Shown here in pieces: positions 1 through 8,203 of a stretch of DNA of 64,000 bases. Source of the DNA: SABI01 sp963678555. Lineage in GTDB: Bacteria > Spirochaetota > Spirochaetia > Sphaerochaetales > Sphaerochaetaceae. Made by a program: the position numbers and the translations under genes. Under the pieces are notes generated by a model. That model saw only the letters and a list, made by a program, of their open reading frames with translations, did no database searches and was not told where the DNA came from. Each line of letters opens with the position of its first letter. Position 1 is the stretch's first letter. Location of the stretch: contig CAXXJA010000001.1 of assembly GCA_963678555.2 (NCBI GenBank), forward strand, positions 1 through 64,000, written 5' to 3'.

Positions 1-748
1 AAATGACGATCTGTGAATACTGATAGATGGACACCTCGCCTGCAGGTGCGAACCTGTAGGATGCGGTGAGCAGTATCTGTCCACCCGCGGCCATTGAGCC
101 TGCGAGAATGAGAAAGATCAGCTGTGTGAAAGTCGGTATGACCGGATCAAAGAAGAGAAACGGCAGGCAGATGATCGTAGAAACGAGCGAAAAAAAGAAG
201 ACGATGGTATAGCTGTTCTCTTTGCCACCAAGGTAACTGATGATCGTGTAGGTTATGCCGGCCATGAAGGCGGCAGTGAGCCCTGCGATTGCAGGGGCAA
301 GTGAGGTAAAGTTGAAGCCCGGTTTGATGATCAGCACTGCACCTGCCATGGCGAATACAAGAGAGAGGAGGTGGAAGGGTCTGATCGGATTCTTCAGAAA
401 TATCGCGGCAAAGAGGAGAACGAAAAAGGGACTCAGTTTGTTGAGCATTGCAGAGTCTGCGAGGATCAGGTGGTCGATACTGTAGAAATAGAGGATGATT
501 GCAACGCCTCCGAACATACTTCGCAGGAGGAGGAATTTCCTGTTCGCCCGACTTCCCCACAGACTCTGCCTGCGGTATCTGAGAATCGAAAAGGCGATGA
601 TAAGACTCACGAGGTTGCGGAACACAGCCTTTTCCATAGAAGGGATGTCGCCCGAAAGTTTGATGAACATCGACATGAACGAGAAGAATGCCGCAGAGAG
701 AAGCATGAGAAATATCGCTCTTGTCTTATGGGTCTGATGGTCCTGCAC
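1..748 (-). CDS. EamA/DMT-family membrane permease (3' end outside window)
   Basis: The minus strand is open from a GTG at 748 to the window edge (about 249 codons), with AGGAG eight bases upstream of the GTG. The translation is strongly hydrophobic with repeated helices: a first segment near residues 12-32, then others around 75-95, 100-120, 130-150 and onward, which is the drug/metabolite-transporter (EamA) pattern. The conserved stretches ADSAMLNKLSPFFVLLFAAI and GAVLIIKPGF are typical of the end of the first EamA repeat, and the second repeat begins near residue 155. Members are inner-membrane exporters or importers of small metabolites; the substrate cannot be read. About one quarter of a usual 290-300 residue protein is missing beyond base 1. 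No neighbour explains its job. Confidence 0.85.
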   Translation of the reverse strand, partial: MQDHQTHKTRAIFLMLLSAAFFSFMSMFIKLSGDIPSMEKAVFRNLVSLIIAFSILRYRRQSLWGSRANRKFLLLRSMFGGVAIILYFYSIDHLILADSAMLNKLSPFFVLLFAAIFLKNPIRPFHLLSLVFAMAGAVLIIKPGFNFTSLAPAIAGLTAAFMAGITYTIISYLGGKENSYTIVFFFSLVSTIICLPFLFFDPVIPTFTQLIFLILAGSMAAGGQILLTASYRFAPAGEVSIYQYSQIVI

Positions 749-820
749 GGATGGCTCCTGTGATATGATATGTCAAGCATAGACTATTTCCGTTGTGGTG
801 AGAACCACATCACAGTGTGA

Positions 821-852
821 AACTCTCCGCCGGAGGACACCGGCGGGGAGTT
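821..852. terminator. Hairpin upstream of the EamA gene, terminator-like
   Basis: A 13-bp stem (one G-U type mismatch) with a 6-base loop: AACTCTCCGCCGG pairs with CCGGCGGGGAGTT. There is no long T-run, so termination is inferred only from the stability of the stem and its position between units. Confidence 0.45.
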
Positions 853-1158
853 TGCGATACCGACAGAACCTGACACCGGAAGAACTGCCGGAACAGAGGG
901 CTGCCGAATAGGTGGAAAAGATTACCATACAATGAAAACGCAGTGCTGACCTGATACACATAGGGGTGTACTGCTGACCGATTTCAGGTCAGCCTGCTGA
1001 AGCGGAAGAAGGGCAGACGGGGTTTCCGGTGTGTGGTTTCTCTGCTATGTTTTCCCGTATTCCGCATCAGGTGGCGGTGAGTGGCGAGGCGTGATGTGTT
1101 CGTGAGTGCCGCCGTTCACACAGCCCCGCCCTGTGCGGGGATCAAAAGGGGTTGACGT
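853..1158. other. Intergenic stretch without a supported gene
   Basis: No convincing reading frame is seen. A short GC-rich hairpin, CCCCGC-CCTGT-GCGGGG, lies at 1124-1140 and is followed by ATCAAAAGGGG; it sits just before the BCCT remnant and could be an old terminator or leader structure. Confidence 0.4.
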
Positions 1159-1917
1159 ATCATAAAACGGACAGTTAAGACAACTCGAAAGTCGGTTCTT
1201 GATATCCACCCGGTGGTATTCTATACATCGGCTTCCCTGATTATCGGGTTCGTGATCATTTCGGTATTCTTCAATGAGGTCCTCGGGAATGTGTTCAATC
1301 GTCTTCTCAACGGTATATCCACTAGCGCAGGATGGTTTTTCACTATGACAGTGATTGTCATTCTCCTGTTCACTGTCTACCTGATGTTCAGCCAGTAAGG
1401 GAATATCCGGTTTGGTGGGGATGACGCGGAGCCGGAATTCAGTACTCTCAGCTGGTTTGCGATGCTGTTCTCAGCAGGTATGGGGATCGGACTCCTGTTC
1501 TATGGTGTCGCCGGACCGATGTTCCATTTCCAGTCACCACCTCTTGAGGCTGCCTGAGTAGCGGAAACAGCGAAACATGCGATGAGGTTTACCTTTCTTC
1601 ACAGGGGACTCCATCCCTGGGCAGTGTACGCTCTGGCAGTACAGAGAGCGTTGATCAGTTCGAAACTGGTTATGCAAGAGAACATACACCTCTTCCTGTT
1701 CGATACGGCGATCCATTCAGGAAAGGCAGGAGGATCCCTCATCAACACGGATGACGGACGCGTAATAGGAATTGTCATAGGACGTTTCCTTCCTGCTGAA
1801 GAGGGAGGTGACTTCGTCCGGGGTGATCATCCTGACCATGAGACAAGTTTCTCGTATGCCGTGTCTATCGAGTATGGAAAGAAGATGCTTGAAGAGATCG
1901 GTCTAGAAGTGCTCTAG
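1159..1917 (+). pseudogene. Chimeric remnant: BCCT transporter N-terminus joined to serine-protease C-terminus
   Basis: One reading frame (phase of base 1213) can be followed from about 1159 to a TAG at 1915. Its first part reads as a betaine/carnitine/choline transporter: SVLDIHPVVFYTSASLII, then LSWFAMLFSAGMGIGLLFYG and GLHPWAVYALA, all hallmarks of the BCCT N-terminal half. It is broken by TAA at 1396 and TGA at 1556, and no ATG/GTG/TTG remains at the expected start (ATC-ATA there). Near 1645 the frame changes identity without shifting: the rest (FDTAIHSGKAGGSLINTDDG, then RVIGI) matches the C-terminal part of trypsin-like peptidases, where the active-site motif is normally GNSGGPL. The catalytic Ser is replaced by Ala (GKAGGSL). 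It therefore looks like two decayed genes fused by a deletion, not a functional protein. Confidence 0.75.
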
Positions 1918-1965
1918 AGTGATTGGACGGCTGTAGAGATGGTTGGTTTCCTGATTACATATACA

Positions 1966-1997
1966 CACAGCCACCGCTCTTCAGGCCGGTGGCTGTG
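1966..1997. terminator. Perfect 11-bp hairpin between convergent units
   Basis: CACAGCCACCG pairs perfectly with CGGTGGCTGTG around a 10-base loop. It lies about 40 bases past the stop of the minus-strand lipoprotein gene and about 50 past the stop of the decayed plus-strand gene, so it can serve either direction. No clear T-run. Confidence 0.6.
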
Positions 1998-2036
1998 ATG
2001 AAACAGGGGAAAAGAACTCCCCGGTCATGGAATCAA

Positions 2037-2738
2037 TCAGCGGGTTACTGAGGTGAGCACGCCTGATATCTTCAGGATATCATTGTTCAGGCTAACCTTG
2101 AGGTCTCCATCCCAGAAGTACATGGATGCCGGATCAGGTCCTTCCTTCTTTGTATCTGCAGAGAAGACTTTGTCGAAATCAACTCCTGCCGTTGTACCGT
2201 CACTGCTGTAAGCAGGTTCGATCTCATTGGCAGTGGTTCCTATCTTGCGGGTCAGTGACGTGGTTTCAGGAAGGGACAGCACCCCATTCTTGTCTGTCAC
2301 GAAGCGATACGCTGTACCTCTGTGCACATACTGAATCGTAATGGATCCATCCGAGTTCTTCTTCGCATGAAGGTTGTCTGAAGCTACCTGATCAGCACCA
2401 TTGACTCCGAACAGGAACAGACCGCGGAGGCCGGAACTCATCGTCACCTTACCTTCCACATCATACAGTGCCATCATGAACAGATGGGTCGATCCTGCAA
2501 CAGATGCTCCGGAGGCTGAATCGAACGAATCTTCAGCAGCCATGTATCGGACGTTTGTCTTCCAGGTGAAGTAGTTGTCTGCATCATTACCTGCGAGGTT
2601 CACCTCGAAGTCGATCAGCAGGTCCTCAGAACCGTCGGAAACATTCGCGCCGGAAGCTTCTTCCTTACCGCCGCCGCACGAAACCAGACCGATTACTGCA
2701 ACTATAACAATCAGTAGTGTGAGCCATGTGTTTTTCAT
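2037..2738 (-). CDS. Putative lipoprotein, unknown function (233 aa)
   Basis: The start at 2738 has a good ribosome site (AAGGAGA about 8 bases upstream). The N-terminus MKNTWLTLLIVIVAVIGLVS is followed by Cys and a Gly/Glu-rich linker (CGGGKEEAS), a lipoprotein signal of the loose spirochaete type, so the protein is probably lipid-anchored and exported. The rest (residues 40-233) alternates short hydrophobic strands with Thr/Ser/Asp and looks beta-rich; segments such as YFTWKTNVRYMAAEDSF and FVTDKNGVLSLPETTSL are not assigned to a family by eye. It is monocistronic: a hairpin follows it and an AT-rich region with no gene precedes it. Function unknown. Confidence 0.75.
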   Translation of the reverse strand: MKNTWLTLLIVIVAVIGLVSCGGGKEEASGANVSDGSEDLLIDFEVNLAGNDADNYFTWKTNVRYMAAEDSFDSASGASVAGSTHLFMMALYDVEGKVTMSSGLRGLFLFGVNGADQVASDNLHAKKNSDGSITIQYVHRGTAYRFVTDKNGVLSLPETTSLTRKIGTTANEIEPAYSSDGTTAGVDFDKVFSADTKKEGPDPASMYFWDGDLKVSLNNDILKISGVLTSVTR

Positions 2739-3111
2739 TTCTTTTCTCCTTGGTTTTCTATATATAATTTTTTATCGAATAATACAAGATATTTTAGAGA
2801 AAAAATACAACTTTTTTAGTAGTGTATTTAACGGAACTGTGTAAAACTATATATTGTATAGACTAATTATACATACTATCCAAGTGTCCATCGTCTGATG
2901 GGTATGGTATCCTCCCGCGCAGGAAGGCAGCGCTTCTCAGGCTTTTTCTTGCTATCAGGTGCAACTTCTCATATACTTTACCTGTACAGGATGCACAATA
3001 AGAGTAGCCACCGGGATTGTTCCATTCCATCGTATGCTGATATTGTGATTCCTCCTTTCTGTATTCTACTTCAGAGGTGCTCCTCTCCAACCTGCACAAG
3101 GGAGGGTTCCT
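2739..3111. other. AT-rich divergent intergenic region
   Basis: Contains the upstream region of the lipoprotein (AT-rich, 2750-2880) and of the large secreted protein at 3112. No coding or RNA feature is supported. Confidence 0.4.
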
Positions 3112-5136
3112 ATGAATTTTCAATCCTATCGATATACCTCTGTATGCCTTGTGTTACTGCTTGTGATCGTGACAGGCAATCTCATCGGGGCACAGCTGAT
3201 CTGGGATGAATCTTTTTCTGACAATTCTCATGGCTGGTTCGAGGACGGCTCCCGCATGCGTGTCACCACCGGCCGGTATGAATTCTACAGTGAAGGCAAC
3301 GATGCCTACTCATGGCGGTCCACTGCATTCGATGACGGGGTAATAGAAGTGGATACTCAGTGGGTGAAGGACCGGGATACTCATGGATATGGACTGATAT
3401 TCCGACTTCAGGATTCCGGACATTTCTATTTCTTCTGGCTTGCAGCACAGGGATACTATGTTGTCGGCAGGGCCGATAACGGGCAGGTCTCTCTGCTTCA
3501 GAAATGGACATACTCTCCTCTCATTGTTCCATACGGTAAGAACAGGATCAGGGTGGTGATGAGAGGAGAGGTGTTTACCGGCTACGTGAACGGAACCGAG
3601 CTGTTCTCCGTGATGGATGATACCTATCCTGAAGGTGGTTTTGGTTTCTATGCCCAGCAGAAAGTGCATGCAGCCTTCGATAATCTTAAAGTATGGGAGA
3701 CTGCCTCAGAGACGCCTCAACAGAGCATTCCCGACAAAGGACTGATCGGTCACTGGTCAGGAAGAGAAGATCTGATAGGAGGAAACGATATCAATCTCGC
3801 GCACGGTGCCGAGGGGGATGATGAAACCTTCTCCCTGAGGGCGGACCGCCGGCAGTGGGCTCTCCTTGACCCGTCTGGCTATCATCTTGAAAGCCGGTAT
3901 ACGATCAGTTTCGATGTGCGTTTCAGATCCTGGGCCAACGACGGTTCCCATGCAGATAACCAGTACCTGCTTGAGTGGACCAATGATGTTCCGTATGATC
4001 TGCGTTCCTATATCATGCGCCTTCAGGTAGTAGGGGATTATGCGTATGACTCATCCCCGCATGAGCTGGCAGCCGGAGTAGGGCGTGCATCACAGTATTT
4101 CCGTACTGGAGTCACTCCATCTCTCGATACCTGGTACCGGCTCACCCTCACTCTGGATGAAGACCGCCTGTGTCTGTATCTTGACGAGGATAAGATCCTT
4201 GACAGGCCGTACAGCGGAGGTGTCCCTTCCTCTTCCAAAGACATCGTGATAGGACGGCATATGCATCCCTCTTCTTCGATCGGATACCACAGTGATATCG
4301 ACATCGGTGAGATCCATCTGTATGACAGACCTCTCACAGAGGCCGAGGTCATCTCTCTGGTGAGGGCATCACAGGAAGTGGCAGCAGCAGAGCCGCAGAC
4401 CCCGCCGGATCCTGCTCCCCAGCCCTCTGATGAGGTCTCTCCTGACCAGACGATCTGTGACCCCTTCACGGTCTTCGGTACATACAATGCGCGGGGCAGC
4501 TTCGGGGGCAGCGTTTACCTGAAGGATATTTTCAACAAGGATGCCTACCCGGCCTATCTTGCCTTCTTCCCGCTGAAACGGATCCGGGGGGAAACCGGCT
4601 CGAAGGATCTGGACGATTATGAGGTGACAGGATCGAGCGTGTACTATACAGCAACGGATACGAACGGATTCTATCGGATCGATCTTCCGGAGGGAGAGTA
4701 CCGGGGAATCGTCTATGACGGGGATGGATACCACTGGGATCTCGTCACCGGAGAGACAGTTGTCAGGGTGAGCCGGACACTCAAGGTCCATCACTTCAAG
4801 ATCGATAATACTCGCAAGGTATCTGAAAACCGTCAGGTTCCCACCATCACGGTACAGGGTTCGGTCAGGGACGGAACTCAGCCGGTTGCAGGTATTCCCG
4901 TGAAAGCCTATACCGTCAGTTCCATGGATGATCAGGTGGTGGTGTTCACGGATGAGACTGTCAGTGACTATCGGGGAGCTTTCACCTTCACTCTGCTTCC
5001 CGGTGAGGTGTATCTGCTGAAGGCCGGAGTAAGCGAACAGGAGTGGCTCAACGGACAAGGTCGACACGGAGGTACGATCCTTGATCTCGCTCTTCCTCCT
5101 GAGCAGGAAGTGACGATCCTGCTCGAGCAGCAGTAA
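3112..5136 (+). CDS. Large secreted protein with two lectin-like jelly rolls and a CNA-B-like tail (674 aa)
   Basis: Start chosen at ATG 3112, preceded by GGAGGG at 3101-3106. A signal peptide (hydrophobic residues about 10-28, ending at Gly-Ala-Gln) is visible. Residues about 30-195 form a beta-sandwich similar to DUF1080/concanavalin-like modules (FDDGVIEVDTQW, GYGLIFRLQDSGHFYFFWL, FDNLKVWE). Residues about 210-420 resemble a LamG module (GLIGHWSGREDL, YTISFDVRF, DIGEIHLYDRPLTEAEV). After a Pro/Gln-rich linker, residues about 455-674 hold two carboxypeptidase-regulatory-like (CNA-B) beta domains, the last with PVAGIPVKAYTV and YRGAFTFTLLPGEVYLLKAG. No catalytic residues are evident. Such architecture suggests binding of carbohydrate or another surface ligand outside the inner membrane. 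It is 11 bases upstream of, and probably co-transcribed with, the next gene. Confidence 0.75.
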   Translation: MNFQSYRYTSVCLVLLLVIVTGNLIGAQLIWDESFSDNSHGWFEDGSRMRVTTGRYEFYSEGNDAYSWRSTAFDDGVIEVDTQWVKDRDTHGYGLIFRLQDSGHFYFFWLAAQGYYVVGRADNGQVSLLQKWTYSPLIVPYGKNRIRVVMRGEVFTGYVNGTELFSVMDDTYPEGGFGFYAQQKVHAAFDNLKVWETASETPQQSIPDKGLIGHWSGREDLIGGNDINLAHGAEGDDETFSLRADRRQWALLDPSGYHLESRYTISFDVRFRSWANDGSHADNQYLLEWTNDVPYDLRSYIMRLQVVGDYAYDSSPHELAAGVGRASQYFRTGVTPSLDTWYRLTLTLDEDRLCLYLDEDKILDRPYSGGVPSSSKDIVIGRHMHPSSSIGYHSDIDIGEIHLYDRPLTEAEVISLVRASQEVAAAEPQTPPDPAPQPSDEVSPDQTICDPFTVFGTYNARGSFGGSVYLKDIFNKDAYPAYLAFFPLKRIRGETGSKDLDDYEVTGSSVYYTATDTNGFYRIDLPEGEYRGIVYDGDGYHWDLVTGETVVRVSRTLKVHHFKIDNTRKVSENRQVPTITVQGSVRDGTQPVAGIPVKAYTVSSMDDQVVVFTDETVSDYRGAFTFTLLPGEVYLLKAGVSEQEWLNGQGRHGGTILDLALPPEQEVTILLEQQ

Positions 5137-5147
5137 GGAGGTGGGCT

Positions 5148-6563
5148 ATGAACCTGAGAATGACGTATCTATCTGCGATGAAGAAAAAGAGAATCCTTCT
5201 GTTGATCGGTATCCTGAGTATCTGTCTGCTGCCTGTGAGTGCCATCACCCAAAGTGAACTCGATATGTTCAAGACTCTTGAGGGCAAATGGAAGCAGAGC
5301 GCGGAGAGTCTGTATGCACAGCGGAGTGCCGTCTCAGCAGAGGACCCGCGGTACACTGAACTGACCAAACAGATCATACAGGCTGAGTATAAAGTGAACT
5401 ACTACAAGGAGGGTCAGATAGACCGCTCGAGCATGTGGGTGATTTTCAAGAACACCGTCATGTGGTCTGCAGCCGACCTTGCGGAAACCGCATCTATCAT
5501 GTGGGACACCAGTGAAAACCTTATGGAAAAGATCTATACGGCAAACTGGAGTGATCTTCTCAAAGACACTGCCGATGCTCTTATGAGACAGAAGGTGCGC
5601 GCTATAATCCGTGAGAAATTCTCTCAGGAGAACCGGGCGATCGAAGATCATATCATCAGCAGCTTCATATCACCGAAGCTCGATACGTCAAAGACGCAGG
5701 AGTATGCCGAGAAAGCCTTCTCCAAGGTGAAGGATGGGCTGAAGGATGCCTATGTGGAGGAGGCGAAGCGGCAGGCGGTTACGAAGACGGCCGGAGAGTT
5801 GAAGGCGTACGGCGAAAAGATCGCTGAGCGGGTCGGTGGTGCCGTGGATGCCGCGGAGTTCACCATAGACATGGTACAGAAGTATGTCATGTGGGATGAT
5901 GCACAGGCGGCGATCAGCAGCATGCTCTCTGCCATACAGACGATACAGAAACGGGAAGAGTGCAGTATAGTCAAGGCTTTCAATATCTATCTCGGGAAGG
6001 AGAAGATGACGAAGCCGGAAATATCTGCAACGGAGACAGCGCAGGTGCAGCCTGCCACACCTGCGGGTTCTCCGGTCGCAGAAACCGCAGCTGAAATCGA
6101 GACGAAACCCCAGGAGGAGGATGAGGTGCTGTGGAAGGAAGCGAGTGAAGCACGGTTCGCTTCACGCACGGGCGAACAGGTCATAGCCGAGTTGATTGAA
6201 CCGGACTGGGACGTTAAGCACACCTTCGCAGGAGATATATACTATGACCAGAAAGGTTCACCTCGCTATCAGGTGAACCGGTGGTCGGAATCCTCCGAGT
6301 TTGCAGGACAGGTGGTGCATATTCAGGGTCTCAATGCTCCCAAACACTTCTATTTCTACTACGAAGATAACGGCAAGGCGCGACCCGCTCCAGACAATAT
6401 GATGCTAAGAGAGGTGATCGGTGAAAACTACAGCAACTATCTTTCCCGCTCGTGGTACCTCAATGGTCAGATCAAAGAGTATAAGGAGTACAAGTACTTC
6501 TCCTGCATCGAACACATCACATGGGATGAGGATGGTGTAGTCACCTACCACGAGAAGAAGTAG
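5148..6563 (+). CDS. Exported protein, unknown function (471 aa)
   Basis: The ATG at 5148 has a near-ideal ribosome site (TAAGGAGGTGGGCT) and is preferred over the ATG at 5178, although the latter would give a more usual signal peptide (MKKKRILLLIGILSICLLPV followed by SA). Residues about 40-290 are rich in Ala, Glu, Lys and Gln and predicted to be helical (for example AYVEEAKRQAVTKTAGELKA), with a Met-rich patch near MVQKYVMWDD. A low-complexity Thr/Ala/Glu/Pro linker follows at about 290-325. The C-terminal 140 residues contain short YxxG-type beta strands (IYYDQKGSPRYQVNRW, SRSWYLNGQIKEYKEYKYF) reminiscent of MORN-variant repeats. It sits 11 bases after the lectin-like gene, so the two exported proteins may act together. 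No family is recognised. Confidence 0.65.
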   Translation: MNLRMTYLSAMKKKRILLLIGILSICLLPVSAITQSELDMFKTLEGKWKQSAESLYAQRSAVSAEDPRYTELTKQIIQAEYKVNYYKEGQIDRSSMWVIFKNTVMWSAADLAETASIMWDTSENLMEKIYTANWSDLLKDTADALMRQKVRAIIREKFSQENRAIEDHIISSFISPKLDTSKTQEYAEKAFSKVKDGLKDAYVEEAKRQAVTKTAGELKAYGEKIAERVGGAVDAAEFTIDMVQKYVMWDDAQAAISSMLSAIQTIQKREECSIVKAFNIYLGKEKMTKPEISATETAQVQPATPAGSPVAETAAEIETKPQEEDEVLWKEASEARFASRTGEQVIAELIEPDWDVKHTFAGDIYYDQKGSPRYQVNRWSESSEFAGQVVHIQGLNAPKHFYFYYEDNGKARPAPDNMMLREVIGENYSNYLSRSWYLNGQIKEYKEYKYFSCIEHITWDEDGVVTYHEKK

Positions 6564-6589
6564 AGGAAGACACTCTCCGGCGATGATGA

Positions 6590-6623
6590 CACCTGGGGCT
6601 AGCGGCTTCCACGGTACCAGGTG
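6590..6623. terminator. Weak hairpin after the exported-protein operon
   Basis: CACCTGG pairs with CCAGGTG across a 20-base loop, 27 bases past the stop. No T-run; termination is a guess from position. Confidence 0.3.
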
Positions 6624-6629
6624 CCGGGC

Positions 6630-6694
6630 TTGACAGTCCTCTTCGAGTGCTTTACTATATGCAAGTTGAGTATATGCAAATAGAATATAGTAAA
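6630..6694 (+). promoter_or_regulatory. Promoter and operator of the PadR operon
   Basis: TTGACA at 6630-6635 and TACTAT at 6653-6658 are separated by exactly 17 bases. A 10-bp perfect inverted repeat, TTTACTATAT (6651-6660) and ATATAGTAAA (6685-6694), starts at the -10 box, and a direct repeat TATATGCAA occurs twice inside it. This is the arrangement expected for autorepression by the PadR protein encoded just downstream; the inference of who binds is by position. Confidence 0.7.
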
Positions 6695-6709
6695 GGGAGG
6701 AGAGCACCT

Positions 6710-7078
6710 ATGAACGGTCACTGCCATGGAAGGGCCCAGTCGATGGAACGTTTTCTTGAGATCTCACTGCTTATCCTTCTGTATGATACGAAGGGGTATG
6801 GGTATCTGCTCATGGAGAAGCTCGAGGATTTCGGGTTTTCTGCTGAAGTGATGAATATCGGTTCTCTGTACCGGGTTCTCAGAAAGATGGAGAGTGATGC
6901 CCTGGTTGATTCCGCATGGGAACAGGGGGCTCAGGGGCCGAAGAGGCGTGTGTACCAGATCACTGATGAGGGGAAACGGATGCTGGACATCTGGATTCAG
7001 CATGTACGGAGAAGGAAGGAAACGATCGAATTCCTTCTCGGGTCGTACGAGAAGACAACACAGAGCAGCCAGAACTAG
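6710..7078 (+). CDS. PadR-family transcriptional regulator (122 aa)
   Basis: The frame is open from 6647, but ATG 6710 is chosen because it follows GGGAGGAGAG and leaves the promoter and dyad outside the coding region. The protein begins MNGHCHGRAQSMERFLEISL and continues with the PadR winged helix: ILLYDTKGYGYLLMEKLEDF (helices 1-2), GSLYRVLRKMESDALVDSAW (recognition helix) and the wing GPKRRVYQITDEGKRMLD. The C-terminal helix RRRKETIEFLLGSYE would mediate dimers. PadR proteins are small dimeric repressors that usually control the adjacent transport genes; here two membrane genes follow after 9 bases. The His-Cys-His run near the N-terminus could bind a metal, which is speculation. Confidence 0.85.
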   Translation: MNGHCHGRAQSMERFLEISLLILLYDTKGYGYLLMEKLEDFGFSAEVMNIGSLYRVLRKMESDALVDSAWEQGAQGPKRRVYQITDEGKRMLDIWIQHVRRRKETIEFLLGSYEKTTQSSQN

Positions 7079-7087
7079 GAGGGGTCC

Positions 7088-7567
7088 ATGACCACATTGA
7101 TTATCATATACGGCCTGACGGGGGTAGCCTTCACTGCTTCTCTCATACAGAGCCGACAGAAAACGAGGCGAGCACTTACCGTGGCCTTGATGTCCTTCGG
7201 GAAAACAGGTGCGAGTCTGCTGACCGTTCTGGGGATAGTAGGACTCACCCTCGGGATCCTCACTCCAGAGAAGATTTCCGCGCTTGTCGGTGCAGATGCA
7301 GGCTTTCTGGCAACAGTCGGAGCTGCTGTTGCCGGGGCAGTGACCCTGATCCCTTCTCTGGTGGCCTTCCCTCTTGCCGGATCCCTCCTGAGAGCCGGAG
7401 CACGTGTCATGACAGTCAGTGCCTTCATCACTACCCTTGTGATGGTGGGTTTTGCAACCTTCCCCATGGAGATGAAGGTGCTGGGAAGGAAGTTCGCTCT
7501 CCTTCGTAACGCGTTCGGATTCCTGTCAGCTCTGGCAATAGCGGCACTCATGGAGGTGATTCTATGA
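7088..7567 (+). CDS. Permease half-protein, YraQ/ArsP-like, first of a pair (159 aa)
   Basis: ATG 7088 follows AGGAGGGGTCC. The protein is almost wholly hydrophobic, with about four to five membrane helices (1-18, 35-60, 70-110, 115-135, 140-158). The Gly/Ala-rich stretch VTLIPSLVAFPLAGSLLRAG resembles the conserved core seen in permeases of the YraQ/ArsP (DUF318) type, in which a similar loop occurs in both halves of a single longer polypeptide. Here the halves are separate genes with 4-bp overlap (7564-7567), so translation is coupled and a heteromeric carrier is likely. Substrate unknown; a PadR regulator precedes it. Confidence 0.65.
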   Translation: MTTLIIIYGLTGVAFTASLIQSRQKTRRALTVALMSFGKTGASLLTVLGIVGLTLGILTPEKISALVGADAGFLATVGAAVAGAVTLIPSLVAFPLAGSLLRAGARVMTVSAFITTLVMVGFATFPMEMKVLGRKFALLRNAFGFLSALAIAALMEVIL

Positions 7568-8145
7568 AACAGGTTCTCAGGCAGTACCGTATCCCGCTTG
7601 TTCTTGTCCTTGTCTATCTCACTCTTTCGGTCTTTGCGCCACAGACCGCAGTCAGATCCTCCCAAAAGGTGCTTGAGTATACACTGGAAATGATTCTTAT
7701 CATACCGCCGGTGTTTATCCTGATGGGGCTCATGGAGGTGTGGCTGCCCAAGGATAAAGTGCAGAAATGGATGGGCCTCGGTTCAGGGCCAAAGGGTACA
7801 CTGCTTGCCCTTGCTCTGGGAACCCTGCCCACCGGTCCGCTCTACGTGGCTTTCCCCATGGCCGCAGCTCTCCTTCGAAAAGGGGCGAGCGTTCACAATA
7901 TGGTGATCTTCCTCGGTTCCTGGGCTGCTCTCAAGATACCTCAGCTGCTCGTGGAGACGAAGTTTCTCGGTCTATCCTTCACTGTGGCGAGATTCACACT
8001 GACCCTGCTTACTCTCCTTGTGACCGGATATATCATGCAGGCTATGCTCGGCAAGGAGGGAGAGAAGCATTGGCTCCCCGATCCTGATGATCAGATGATG
8101 AATACTATGAAGCACATGCGTATGGGCAGGAAAGAACAGGTCTGA
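7564..8145 (+). CDS. Permease half-protein, YraQ/ArsP-like, second of a pair (193 aa)
   Basis: The start overlaps the stop of the preceding gene by four bases. About five membrane helices are seen (10-28, 38-58, 78-105, 115-130, 135-160). The segment GPKGTLLALALGTLPTGPLY with FPMAAALLRKGASVHN matches the signature region of YraQ/ArsP-type permeases and parallels the loop LVAFPLAGSLLRAGARV of the upstream partner, as expected for two homologous halves. The last 35 residues are hydrophilic with a Met/His-rich end (DDQMMNTMKHMRMGRKEQV) that could coordinate metal ions; that is an inference. Together with PadR this looks like a small inducible export unit. Confidence 0.65.
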   Translation: MKQVLRQYRIPLVLVLVYLTLSVFAPQTAVRSSQKVLEYTLEMILIIPPVFILMGLMEVWLPKDKVQKWMGLGSGPKGTLLALALGTLPTGPLYVAFPMAAALLRKGASVHNMVIFLGSWAALKIPQLLVETKFLGLSFTVARFTLTLLTLLVTGYIMQAMLGKEGEKHWLPDPDDQMMNTMKHMRMGRKEQV

Positions 8146-8203
8146 TCAGGCAGGCGATATATGCTCAGCTGAAGAAAGAAATCTTCCCGGCTCGACTTGG
8201 GTA

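Noticed and set aside
147..560. 137-codon frame on the minus strand inside the EamA gene
   Set aside because: Cys/His/Arg-rich shadow of the real frame, which encodes a continuous membrane permease.
371..763. 130-codon plus-strand frame opposite the EamA gene
   Set aside because: Highly charged, no domain, and exactly antisense to the recognised permease.
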